A program made the position numbers and the translations under genes. Positions 17,623-25,474 of a stretch of DNA of 64,000 nt are shown piece after piece. The notes under the pieces are model-generated. The model had not been told where the DNA came from, made no database searches, and worked only from the letters and a program-made list of their open reading frames with translations. How positions within the stretch are numbered: the stretch's first letter is position 1; the number at the start of each line of letters is the position of its first letter. This DNA comes from JAIOTG01 sp964644045 (GTDB lineage: Bacteria > Patescibacteriota > Patescibacteriia > Patescibacteriales > JAGXOH01): assembly GCA_964644045.1 (NCBI GenBank), contig CAZXUK010000003.1:1-64000 (forward strand). The letters run 5' to 3'.

Positions 17623-17658
17623 AAATATATATTTAAATATATATTTAAATATATATTT
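17623..17658. repeat. Three tandem 12-bp AT palindromes
   Basis: The unit AAATATATATTT is repeated three times without interruption (17623, 17635, 17647) between the repeat-protein gene and the DUF3999 gene. Each unit is a perfect palindrome. It may act as a promoter-like or bent-DNA element, or be neutral. Confidence 0.8.
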
Positions 17659-17666
17659 CCTTTTTT

Positions 17667-18914
17667 ATGTTTGTTAAAAGAATTTTTTTGCTTGTTTTTT
17701 TGGGACTACTTGTGCCCTTGTTTTGTTCGGCGTCTTTTAATTTGGATAGTTGGAAATATTTTCAAGAAATAGATTTTTCCCAAGACGGTTTAATTAAATT
17801 CGAATTAAATCGAGAGGTTTTTTTAAATTCCCAAAAAGATCTGGCCGATTTGCGTTTAGCGGATCAAAAGAGTCGGGAAGTTCCTTATTATTTGGCGGTT
17901 TCCCGGGATTCCCAAAAGGTGGAAAGTTATTCTCCCCGTCTCCTGAATAATACTTTTGTTAAGGGTAAATATTCTTCAGTAATTTTGGATACGGGCGAGA
18001 AAGAGAAAATTATAAATCGCCTTGGAATTATTACTGATTCGGAAAATTTTCAGAGAAATGTTCAGGTTCAAGCCAGTAATGACAGAAACAATTGGCAAAC
18101 TTTGTTGACGGACGGCTATATTTACGATTATACGGACGAGAAAGGGGAACTAAAAGCCGGTGACACCCAATTGGATTTTTCAGATAGCGCTTTTCGGTAT
18201 TACAAGATAGAGATAAGCGATCCCGAAGGAGAGCCGGTAAAAATCAAGGATGCCAAAGCTTTTTATTATGAACAGAGTGAGCAGAACCGGGTGGAATATA
18301 GTCCTGATTACAAAATTTCTGAAAACCGGGAGGAGCGCAAGACCGAGGTTTTAATAGATCTGGGCGGCGCCGGTATCCCGGTCCGGGAAGTGGAGTTTTC
18401 TTTCTCTCAAGAGAATTTTCATCGCGGGGTTTATGTTTATGCCGGCCGGGACAAAAAAGACTGGAAATTCAAGGGGAACGGTTATATTTTTAGATATAAT
18501 ACTTCTCGTTTTCAAGGAGAAAAGTTAAAATTGAATTTTTCCCGGAGTAAAACACGGTATTTAAAAGTAGTTATAGACAACAAAGATAACACCCCCTTGA
18601 CTCTTAAGGATTTGCGGGTCTTTTATCCAATACATCGGGTTTATTTTCAAGCCGATCCGGGCAAAAGCTATCGGCTTTATTATGGAAATTCTCGGGCAGA
18701 GAAAGTGGAGTATGATCTGGAAAAATATTTTCCTTATTTGGATAAAAGCGAATCCGTGGAAGCTCAACTTTCCGGACAAAAAGAAAACGGTTCTTTTGTT
18801 ACTCCCGAGGAAAAAAAACCTCTGACTGAAAGAATTCCCTATCTTTTACCCGGAAGTTTATTGGTTTTGTGCGCGGTTTTGTTGTTTTTGGTTTTCAAAT
18901 TTTTAAAGAAGTGA
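17667..18914 (+). CDS. DUF3999-like secreted/anchored protein
   Basis: The signal peptide occupies residues 1-22 (cleavage after FCSA is plausible). The body is two beta-rich repeats, each with a phrase like NxxRxVxVxASxDxxxWxxLxxxGYIYxY (about 125-160 and 250-285), which resembles discoidin-type beta sandwiches. One membrane helix (about 390-411) precedes a short KFLKK tail, so the protein is displayed outside the membrane. Sequence style and the nearby DUF2339 gene support DUF3999. Function unknown; the duplicated sandwich suggests carbohydrate or protein binding. Confidence 0.8.
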   Translation: MFVKRIFLLVFLGLLVPLFCSASFNLDSWKYFQEIDFSQDGLIKFELNREVFLNSQKDLADLRLADQKSREVPYYLAVSRDSQKVESYSPRLLNNTFVKGKYSSVILDTGEKEKIINRLGIITDSENFQRNVQVQASNDRNNWQTLLTDGYIYDYTDEKGELKAGDTQLDFSDSAFRYYKIEISDPEGEPVKIKDAKAFYYEQSEQNRVEYSPDYKISENREERKTEVLIDLGGAGIPVREVEFSFSQENFHRGVYVYAGRDKKDWKFKGNGYIFRYNTSRFQGEKLKLNFSRSKTRYLKVVIDNKDNTPLTLKDLRVFYPIHRVYFQADPGKSYRLYYGNSRAEKVEYDLEKYFPYLDKSESVEAQLSGQKENGSFVTPEEKKPLTERIPYLLPGSLLVLCAVLLFLVFKFLKK

Positions 18915-18927
18915 TATTCAATTATAA

Positions 18928-18960
18928 ATTCACGAATCCGACACAAATTATACAAATTAT
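18928..18960. repeat. Half copy of the CACAAAT palindromic element
   Basis: AATTCACGAATCCGACACAAATTATACAAAT resembles one arm of the elements at 3401-3488 and 43218-43322, but no complementary arm follows before htpX. Confidence 0.45.
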
Positions 18961-18984
18961 TATTATATTTTTGAGTTTTGAATT

Positions 18985-19905
18985 ATGTCTACTCTGTATA
19001 CACATTCCGACTCCAACAAAAGAAAGACTTGGTTTTTGATGTCCGGATTTTTGGTTTTTGTGATTTTGGCGGGATGGGTCTTTAGTTTGGCTTTGGATAC
19101 TTCGGTTATTTTGTATATAGCCGTGGCTTTTAGTATAATTTCCGCTTTTGTCAGTTATTGGTGGAGTGATAAAATAGTTTTGAAAATGAGCGGGGCTAAG
19201 CGGATCGAGTTTGAGGATAATAAAGAGCTTTATCGGATAGTGGAAAATTTATGTATTACCGCCGGCTTGCCTCTGCCCAAAATCTATATTATCGATGATA
19301 CCGCCCCCAACGCTTTTGCTACCGGCCGCGATCCCGAACATGCCGTGGTGGCGGTTACCAAGGGTTTGTTGCAAAAATTGGAGAGAAACGAAGTGGAAGG
19401 AGTGATCTCTCACGAACTTTCCCATGTCGGCAATCGGGATATTTTAATTGCCACCATTACCACGGTTTTAGTGGGGTTTACCGTGCTTTTAGCTGATTGG
19501 TTTAGATATTGGGCTTTTTTGGGAGGATTGGGAGACAGGGGCAACGGTCGCGGAGGCCAACTTCAAATAATTATTATAGTTGTGGCTATTCTACTTTCTA
19601 TTTTAGCCCCCATTTTTGCTTATATGATGAAATTTGCCATCTCTCGCAAGGCCGAGTTTAGGGCGGACGCGGACGGGGCTTTGCTTACCCGTTATCCCGA
19701 GGGCTTGGCCAGCGCTTTGGAAAAAATTTCCGCCGATACCGAGCCCCTGGAATCGGCCAACCGGGCCACCGCTCATATGTATATTTCTTCTCCTTTTGAG
19801 GGCAAAAGAGACAAGAGGGCCAAGAAGAAATTTTTTGCCAAAGCATTCAAGACTCACCCTCCGGTAAAAGAGCGTATTTCTGCTTTACGGGAGATGAGCA
19901 AATAA
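18985..19905 (+). CDS. htpX: HtpX, membrane zinc metalloprotease
   Basis: M48-family protease that degrades misfolded membrane proteins. Two N-terminal helices (about 12-55) precede the zinc-binding HELSH motif (H143, E144, H147); a helix pair (about 155-220) leads to the third ligand in AEFRADADGA (about 224). At 306 residues it has the family length. It closes the lemA/DUF2339/repeat/DUF3999 run and is probably a membrane quality-control member of it. Confidence 0.96.
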   Translation: MSTLYTHSDSNKRKTWFLMSGFLVFVILAGWVFSLALDTSVILYIAVAFSIISAFVSYWWSDKIVLKMSGAKRIEFEDNKELYRIVENLCITAGLPLPKIYIIDDTAPNAFATGRDPEHAVVAVTKGLLQKLERNEVEGVISHELSHVGNRDILIATITTVLVGFTVLLADWFRYWAFLGGLGDRGNGRGGQLQIIIIVVAILLSILAPIFAYMMKFAISRKAEFRADADGALLTRYPEGLASALEKISADTEPLESANRATAHMYISSPFEGKRDKRAKKKFFAKAFKTHPPVKERISALREMSK

Positions 19906-19930
19906 CATGTAATACGTAACATGTAATATA
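19904..19930. repeat. ACATGTAA repeat after htpX
   Basis: Two copies of AACATGTAAT-like sequence overlap and follow the htpX stop codon. They are related to the repeats at 5340-5364 and 51343-51376. Confidence 0.55.
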
Positions 19931-20028
19931 ATTTTATGAAAATTTGTGTGTTTGGAGATATCAAAGAAATATTTATTAAAAAAAGCGGAAAATAGGAGTG
20001 AATAATTTTTTTAATTCAAGATTCTTTT

Positions 20029-21090
20029 ATGGGTTTGATTATATATTCTTTAATTCTTTTAGCCTCTTTTTATTTACTGGCCCGGGTTTGTGATAATTAT
20101 TTTGTTGAGGCCTTGGATAAGATCTCTGTAAAGCTGAAGATGTCTTCGGATATGGCAGGGGCTACTTTAATGGCCGTGGGATCCAGCGCTCCCGAGCTTT
20201 TTGTGGCCTTAATAGCTCTTTTGAAGCCGGGCGGGCATGAGGCCATAGGCATGGGAACTATTATCGGTTCAGCTCTTTTTAATATTTTAGTTATTATCGG
20301 GGTGGCCGCGGCTGTAAAAAAAGCGGTTTTGAATTGGCAGCCCGTAGTTCGGGACACTTTGTTTTATTCTTTATCTATTGTGATATTATTGATCACTTTT
20401 TGGGACGGAGTGATCTCTTGGGGAGAGGCGGGTGTATTTTTATTGGTTTATTTGGTTTATTTGTTGGCCATTGTTAATTGGAAAAAGATTTTTTCTTATA
20501 AGGATAAGGCCGAAGATATAGAAACCCCGGAAGAGAAGGAAGAAGAAAAACCCAAAGAGGGAGCGAAAAAAATATTAATTCCCCTGGATAAACTTTTGGA
20601 TAAACTGTATCCCGCTTCTCGATATTATTATAAAGTTTTTTTTATTTCCATTGTTATAATCGGTTTTTTAAGTTGGGCTTTAGTGGAGAGCGCGGTAGGC
20701 ATAGCCGAGATACTGCAAATCCCTTCCGCTGTTATCGCTTTGACTGTTTTAGCCATCGGCACCAGCGTGCCTGATTTGCTTTCCTCAATAATAGTGGCCA
20801 AACAGGGACGGGGCGGAATGGCCATCAGTAATGCTATCGGCTCTAATATTTTTGATATTTTAATCGGCTTAGCTTTGCCTTGGTTTGTAATTTTGTCTTT
20901 TTCTCCCCGACTCATTAAAGTTAGCACGGAAAACTTGTTAAGCTCTATTATGCTTTTATTTGCCACGGTTTTGGTTATTTTTTTCTTGCTTTTGATGCGC
21001 AGATGGAAGATAGGGCACAGGGCCGGGTATTTTTTAATAGGGCTTTATGTGTTATATTTAGCTTGGTCTTTGCTTAATATATTTTTATAA
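20029..21090 (+). CDS. Calcium/sodium:cation antiporter (CaCA family, YrbG-like)
   Basis: Membrane exchanger of 353 residues with two homologous halves in inverted topology. Each half carries the ion-binding alpha repeat: GATLMAVGSSAPELFVAL (about 44-61) with GTIIGSALFNILVIIG (about 83-98), and TVLAIGTSVPDLLSSIIVA (about 240-258) with SNAIGSNIFDILIGLA (about 265-280). The hydrophilic loop between the halves (about 155-190) is acidic and lysine-rich. Ion specificity (Ca2+ against H+ or Na+) is inferred from the family only. Confidence 0.93.
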   Translation: MGLIIYSLILLASFYLLARVCDNYFVEALDKISVKLKMSSDMAGATLMAVGSSAPELFVALIALLKPGGHEAIGMGTIIGSALFNILVIIGVAAAVKKAVLNWQPVVRDTLFYSLSIVILLITFWDGVISWGEAGVFLLVYLVYLLAIVNWKKIFSYKDKAEDIETPEEKEEEKPKEGAKKILIPLDKLLDKLYPASRYYYKVFFISIVIIGFLSWALVESAVGIAEILQIPSAVIALTVLAIGTSVPDLLSSIIVAKQGRGGMAISNAIGSNIFDILIGLALPWFVILSFSPRLIKVSTENLLSSIMLLFATVLVIFFLLLMRRWKIGHRAGYFLIGLYVLYLAWSLLNIFL

Positions 21091-21106
21091 ATAACATTTT
21101 TGTTTT

Positions 21107-22063
21107 ATGACTTTACAACAAATTTATAAGTTGGCTATTAAAAAAGGAATTGAATCCGATTTAAGAGGAAAAGAAAAGGTTAAGAAGAACCTGAAGAGGG
21201 TAAAGAAAAAGTTTGAAAAGATGGATAAGGATTCGCAAAAAGAGTTTGATCGGGAAAAATTAACCAATCCTTACAGCGACACCAGAATTTTGGCGGATAA
21301 CAAGAGAAAAAGCATTAAAAAAGTTTTGGCCGGCATAGATATGGGAGGCCCGGAAATTTTGTTGGCGGATAAAATGGGAGATGTTGATTCGGTAATATCC
21401 CACCATCCTCACGGCAAGGCCTTGGCTGATCTCCATGGTGTTATGGATCTGCAGGCTGAAGTTTTGGCTGATTTCGGTGTTCCCATTAATGTGGGGGAGG
21501 ATATTTTAAGAAAGAGAATCTCAGAAGTAAGGCGGAATATCAGTCCGATTAATCATAATCGTAGCGTGGACATGGCCAAATATTTAGATTTAGATTTTAT
21601 GTGCGTTCATACTCCGGCTGATAATTTGGGAGCCAAGTTTTTGGACAATATTTTTAAAAAGAAAAAATGCGAGTATGTGGAAGATATTTTGCAAGTTTTA
21701 AAAGAAATTCCCGAATATAAAGAGGCAGTAGAACATAAGGCCGGTCCCATTCTTTTTTCCGGAGCTGAGGAAAACCATTGCGGACGGGTGGCGGTTTTGG
21801 AATGGACGGGCGGAACCAGCGGAGCTAAAGAAATTTTTGAAAAGATGTCTCAAGCGGGAATCGGGACCGTAATCGGAATGCATATACCGGAAGATCACCG
21901 CCGGGAAGCGGAAAAGCATCACATTAATGTGGTTATAGCCGGTCATATGGCCTCTGATTCCTTGGGCATGAATTTATTTTTAGATGAGCTGGAAAAAGAA
22001 GGAATAGAGATTGTGCCTATGTCCGGTTTGATCAGAGTTAAGAGATTTACCTCCAAGAAATAA
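21107..22063 (+). CDS. NIF3-like dinuclear-metal protein
   Basis: NIF3/DUF34 proteins bind two metal ions and are suspected hydrolases, possibly related to GTP cyclohydrolase I-like chemistry; activity is uncertain. Metal-ligand-like residues are seen in SHHPHGKAL (about 98-106), GAEENHCGRVAV and AGHMASDSLGMN (about 280-291). The N-terminal 65 residues are a basic helical extension seen in archaeal and CPR versions. Length 318. It lies 17 bp after the antiporter gene. Confidence 0.82.
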   Translation: MTLQQIYKLAIKKGIESDLRGKEKVKKNLKRVKKKFEKMDKDSQKEFDREKLTNPYSDTRILADNKRKSIKKVLAGIDMGGPEILLADKMGDVDSVISHHPHGKALADLHGVMDLQAEVLADFGVPINVGEDILRKRISEVRRNISPINHNRSVDMAKYLDLDFMCVHTPADNLGAKFLDNIFKKKKCEYVEDILQVLKEIPEYKEAVEHKAGPILFSGAEENHCGRVAVLEWTGGTSGAKEIFEKMSQAGIGTVIGMHIPEDHRREAEKHHINVVIAGHMASDSLGMNLFLDELEKEGIEIVPMSGLIRVKRFTSKK

Positions 22064-22090
22064 GTATAAAAAGTGAAATAAGTAAAAGCA

Positions 22091-22204
22091 AACCCCACCT
22101 AACCTCCCCTTGGAAAGGGGAGGAACCTCTGGTCTTTCTCCCCCTTTTTTCAAAAATACCGGCTTCTTTCTCCCCCTTTGCAAGGGGGAGATTAAGAGGG
22201 GGTT
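22091..22204. repeat. Palindromic repeat element (CCTCCCC type), copy 1
   Basis: It contains the hairpins CCTCCCCTTGGAAAGGGGAGG and CTCCCCCTTTGCAAGGGGGAG, with AACCCC and GGGGTT at the ends. Compared with copy 2 it has an internal duplication of TCTTTCTCCCCCTTT plus about 15 unrelated bases. GC-rich elements of this style are dispersed in many bacterial genomes. Lack of a transposase suggests a non-autonomous REP/MITE. Confidence 0.85.
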
Positions 22205-22304
22205 TTGGTGGAAAGAGGAGGAAGTAAAATAAGTGTAAAAAGTGAAATAAGTAAAATAAGTAAAATAAGTATAAAAAGTGAAATAAGTGAAATAAGTAAA
22301 AGCA

Positions 22305-22385
22305 AACCCCACCTAACCTCCCCTTGGAAAGGGGAGGAACCTCTGTCTTTCTCCCCCTTTGCAAGGGGGAGATTAAGAGGGGGTT
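22305..22385. repeat. Palindromic repeat element (CCTCCCC type), copy 2
   Basis: Nearly identical to copy 1 at 22091 but without its internal duplication: 81 bp with the same two hairpins and the same ends. Both copies have the same orientation and are each preceded by AAGTAAAAGCA, so element and minisatellite may have been duplicated as one unit. Confidence 0.88.
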
Positions 22386-22467
22386 AGAAGAGAAAAAATT
22401 AAGTAAATTAAGTAAAATAAGTATAAAAGGTAAAATAAGTATAGAAAGTAAAATAAGTAAAATAAGT

Positions 22468-23700
22468 ATGAGCAAGGATAAAGAAAAAGTGGAATTATTG
22501 GCGCCGGCCGGTAATTTGGAAAAGTTGAAAACCGCTTTTGCCTACGGTGCGGATGCGGTTTATTTGGGTGCCGCCGATTTTTCCTTAAGAGTTAGGATCA
22601 ATCAGTTTAATCTTGGTCGTATCAGGCAAGCGGTGAATTATGCCCATAAGCGGAACAAAAAAGTTTATCTTACTTTAAATATTTTTGCCCATAATCGGGA
22701 TTTAAAGAAAATTCCCGGCCATATTAAAAAACTGCAAGAGATCGGAGCGGACGCCTTAATAGCCAGTGATCCCGGGATTATTTCCTTGATTAAAAAAGAA
22801 TGGCCGGGGGCGGAAATTCATTTGTCCACCCAGGCCAATTGTCTTAACTGGGAAGCGGTTCGTTTTTGGAAACAAAACGGAGTGAAAAGAATTATTTTGG
22901 GCAGAGAAGTGACCTTGGAAGATATTAAGGAGATAAAGAAAAAAGTTCCGGATATGGAACTGGAATATTTTGTTCACGGAGCTATGTGTATGGCTTATTC
23001 CGGGCGCTGTTTTTTGTCTCAATATTTTTTGGGTCGTTCCGCCAATTTGGGCGATTGCGTTCAGCCCTGCCGTTGGAGATATTTTATCAGCGAGGAGAAG
23101 AGGCCGGAAAATCCTTTGGAAATTGAAGAAGACAAAAGGGGATCTTATATTCTGAATTCCCGGGATCTGTGTTTAATTGATTATTTGGACAAACTTAAAA
23201 AAGCGGGAGTGGACAGTTTTAAAATAGAAGGTAGAAATAAAAGCGTATATTATTTAGCCAATGTTTGCGGAGCTTATAGACAGGCCTTGGATTATGCCGG
23301 ATTAGAAAGAAAAGAAGAAATAAAAAGATTAAAAAAAGAGTTGGAGGAAAAATTGGTTAATCGAGGTTATACCACCGGTTTTTTATTAGGAGAAACTGCT
23401 GAGCAGAATATAGGTAATTCTCATATAGACAGTGATTGGGAGTTTTGCGGCCAGGTTGTGAAAAGTTACCCGGAAGGAAAAACCGAGGTGAAGGTTCATA
23501 ATAGTTTAAAACGAGGCGAGCTTGTAGAAATAATCAAACCGTTTTATAATGTGCTTAGAATAAAAGTAGATAAAATTATAAACGCTCGAAACGGACAAGA
23601 AATGACTGAAGCTCATGGCGGGGGTAGTGGCGATGTTGTGTTATTGGATATAGGAGAAGAAGTTTCAGAATATTGTGTTCTTAGGAGAAAAGTTTGTTAA
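22468..23700 (+). CDS. U32-family peptidase / tRNA- or rRNA-hydroxylation-type protein
   Basis: The U32 family includes collagenase-like peptidases and the iron-sulfur RNA hydroxylases RlhA/TrhP. The 410-residue protein opens with VELLAPAGNLEKLKTAFAYG and has AVYLGAADFSLR (about 29-40), the HLSTQANCLN stretch, and the U32 signature ELEYFVHGAMCMAYSGRCFLS, plus NLGDCVQPCRW with cysteines that could bind an Fe-S cluster. The start is the ATG at 22468, giving MSKDKEKVELL; an upstream in-frame ATG at 22324 would translate the repeat region and is rejected. The cysteine pattern makes RNA modification at least as likely as proteolysis. Confidence 0.88.
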   Translation: MSKDKEKVELLAPAGNLEKLKTAFAYGADAVYLGAADFSLRVRINQFNLGRIRQAVNYAHKRNKKVYLTLNIFAHNRDLKKIPGHIKKLQEIGADALIASDPGIISLIKKEWPGAEIHLSTQANCLNWEAVRFWKQNGVKRIILGREVTLEDIKEIKKKVPDMELEYFVHGAMCMAYSGRCFLSQYFLGRSANLGDCVQPCRWRYFISEEKRPENPLEIEEDKRGSYILNSRDLCLIDYLDKLKKAGVDSFKIEGRNKSVYYLANVCGAYRQALDYAGLERKEEIKRLKKELEEKLVNRGYTTGFLLGETAEQNIGNSHIDSDWEFCGQVVKSYPEGKTEVKVHNSLKRGELVEIIKPFYNVLRIKVDKIINARNGQEMTEAHGGGSGDVVLLDIGEEVSEYCVLRRKVC

Positions 23701-23855
23701 AAAAATAAAATTAGAAATTGGGAAATTGAAAATTAGGTTTGAAATGAAATTAATTTTTACCAATTTCAAATTTTAAGGTTGTATCAAAATAAAAAAGTTT
23801 GGGGTGTAGCTTTTTCTCTTCATATCTCACTCTTTTTTCTTAATGCTTACAAATT

Positions 23856-24443
23856 ATGATTTCTTATCTAAAGGGAGAAATTTTGCATAAATATTCTAAT
23901 TATATAATCCTGCGAGTGGAAGGGCTTGGATATAAAATTTTTTTGAATGAAAAATTTTACAATAATTTGAGAGAGGGTCAAGAAATAGAACTTTATACCC
24001 ATCAATATGTTCGGGAAGACGCTTTGGATCTTTACGGTTTTGAAACTTGGGAGCAGTTGGGTTTTTTTGAAACTTTGTTGTCTATTTCCGGGATCGGGCC
24101 CAAATCCGCTTTAAGCGCCACCTCAATTGCCGGAGTAAGCGAATTCAAGGAATATATAGCCAGAGGAGATTCGGCTCTTTTACAACAAGTCTCCGGAATC
24201 GGCAAAAAGACCGCGGAAAGAATAGTGGTGGAGCTCAGGGATAAGATCGGTTTTTTACCCGCGAGCTCGGAAAGAGAGGAAGTGAAAAGCGGAGAGGAGG
24301 GTTCAGCCAGCAGTGAAGAAATAGATGCTTTAATGGCTTTGGGTTATTCCTTGACCCAGGCCAGAGAGGCCTTAAAAGGAGTGGATCCGGCTGTTAAAGA
24401 CAGCGGCCAAAGAATAAGAGAGGCCTTAAAAAATATAAAATAG
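23856..24443 (+). CDS. ruvA: RuvA, Holliday junction branch-migration subunit
   Basis: RuvA tetramers bind Holliday junctions and recruit the RuvB motor. The 195-residue protein has the N-terminal OB fold (MISYLKGEI..., DALDLYGFET), two helix-hairpin-helix motifs (LSISGIGPKSALS at about 77-89; VSGIGKKTAERIVVEL at about 112-127) and a C-terminal domain III (about 148-195) that would contact RuvB. Neither ruvB nor ruvC is adjacent. The preceding 155-bp gap is AT-rich and shows no gene. Confidence 0.96.
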   Translation: MISYLKGEILHKYSNYIILRVEGLGYKIFLNEKFYNNLREGQEIELYTHQYVREDALDLYGFETWEQLGFFETLLSISGIGPKSALSATSIAGVSEFKEYIARGDSALLQQVSGIGKKTAERIVVELRDKIGFLPASSEREEVKSGEEGSASSEEIDALMALGYSLTQAREALKGVDPAVKDSGQRIREALKNIK

Positions 24444-24451
24444 TTTTTAAA

Positions 24452-24485
24452 ACCACCGTTTTAGCGCGGTGGTAATTTGTTTTGT
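24452..24485 (+). terminator. Terminator after ruvA
   Basis: ACCACCG (24452-24458) pairs with CGGTGGT (24467-24473), followed by AATTTGTTTTG. It lies 9 bp after the ruvA stop and partly overlaps the upstream extension of the next open frame. Confidence 0.8.
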
Positions 24486-24489
24486 TTTT

Positions 24490-25473
24490 ATGGATTTAAA
24501 GGAAATAAAAGATAAAGAGAAGTGGAACCAATTCCTTAAAACTGTTTCACCCAACAGGTTCAGTCAGTCTTGGGAGTGGGGAGAATTTAGTCGGCAACGC
24601 GGTTTTTCGATCAGAAGATGGGGTATTAAAAGAGGAGAGGAATTATTGGCTTTAATTAGTCTGGAAGAACATGTTTTGGGAGCGGGAAAGAAATATTGGT
24701 ATGCTCCGGCCGGTCCGGTTTTTAAGAGAGAATTACCTCAAAAGGATAAGATAAAATTTTTACAGTTAATAAAAGACAAAGGACAAAAAGAAAATATTAT
24801 TTTTAGTCGCCTGGAATCGGGTGAGGATTGTTTGGATTTAGAATTTAATTTTAAAGAAACCATTAATATTCAGCCCCAAAAGAGTCTGCTTTTGGATTTA
24901 AGAAAGCGGGAAGAAGAAATTTTGGCTTTAATGCACCAAAAAACCAGATATAATATTAGACTGGCTTTTAAAAAAGGAGTAAAGATCAGAAAAGGCGGAT
25001 TGGATGATTTTCCCGCTTGGTGGGAGATTATGAAAAAAACCGGAGACAGAGATAAGTTTCGGCTTCACGATCGGGAACATTATAAAAAAATGATAGAATT
25101 TTTCAAGGAGAACCCCGGAGATTTGGAGTTAAAATTTTACTTGGCCGAATATAAAGGGGAAATAATTGCCGGAAATATAGTTTCTTTTTTCGGGGATACG
25201 GCCACTTATCTGCACGGGGCTTCATCTCATCAATATAGAAAATTAATGGCGCCTTATGCCCTGCAGTGGCAAGCTATCCGAGAGGCAAAAGAAAAAGGTT
25301 GTGTTTTTTATGATTTTTACGGCATAGATGAAGAGAAATGGCCGGGCATAACCAGATTTAAAAAGGGTTTTGGCGGAGAAGAGGTGGACCGTGGCGGAAC
25401 CCGGGATTTTATTTTTAACAGAACTTGGTATAATATCTATAAAATATTAAGAGAAATAAGAAGAAAATTTTAA
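24490..25473 (+). CDS. FemX-like peptidoglycan bridge aminoacyltransferase
   Basis: FemABX enzymes add amino acids from aminoacyl-tRNA to the lysine or DAP side chain of lipid II, building the interpeptide bridge. The 327-residue protein shows the paired GNAT folds: FSQSWEWGEFSRQRGF near 25-40, QKTRYNIRLAFKKGVKIR at about 155-172, and the C-terminal ATYLHGASSHQYRKLMAPYALQW and GCVFYDFYGIDEEKWPGITRFKKGFGG-type segment. The start is set at ATG 24490; an in-frame GTG at 24469 lies inside the terminator hairpin. It is followed 1 bp later by a MurE-like ligase, a strongly supporting neighbour. Confidence 0.9.
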   Translation: MDLKEIKDKEKWNQFLKTVSPNRFSQSWEWGEFSRQRGFSIRRWGIKRGEELLALISLEEHVLGAGKKYWYAPAGPVFKRELPQKDKIKFLQLIKDKGQKENIIFSRLESGEDCLDLEFNFKETINIQPQKSLLLDLRKREEEILALMHQKTRYNIRLAFKKGVKIRKGGLDDFPAWWEIMKKTGDRDKFRLHDREHYKKMIEFFKENPGDLELKFYLAEYKGEIIAGNIVSFFGDTATYLHGASSHQYRKLMAPYALQWQAIREAKEKGCVFYDFYGIDEEKWPGITRFKKGFGGEEVDRGGTRDFIFNRTWYNIYKILREIRRKF

Positions 25474-25474
25474 T

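Larger units (their letters stand above)
22062..22467. repeat. Repeat-filled intergenic region: AAGTAAAAT minisatellite
   Basis: The 404-bp gap between the NIF3-like and U32 genes is composed almost wholly of repeats. Degenerate tandem units of AAGTAAAAT / AAGTATAAA / AAGTGAAAT occupy 22062-22090, 22222-22303 and 22395-22467, with two palindromic elements between (listed separately). The array runs right up to the U32 start codon. Related arrays are at 41281-41325, 41455-41489, 45321-45355 and, inverted, 45747-45786. Open frames across it on either strand are repeat translations, not genes. Confidence 0.9.

Noticed and set aside
19936..19995. 19-codon frame MKICVFGDIKEIF...
   Set aside because: Too short, no Shine-Dalgarno, no conserved pattern; could be a remnant of a gene start but cannot be supported.
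22062..22467. Tandem repeats resembling a CRISPR array
   Set aside because: Units are only 8-9 bp, contiguous and degenerate, with no unique spacers of constant length and no cas genes nearby.
22047..22475. Minus-strand open frames rich in Tyr-Phe-Thr
   Set aside because: They are translations of the AAGTAAAAT minisatellite and palindromic elements; composition is repetitive and there is no start context or homology.
24469..24489. Upstream GTG start for the FemX-like gene
   Set aside because: It lies inside the terminator hairpin after ruvA; the ATG at 24490 has the usual T-rich leader.
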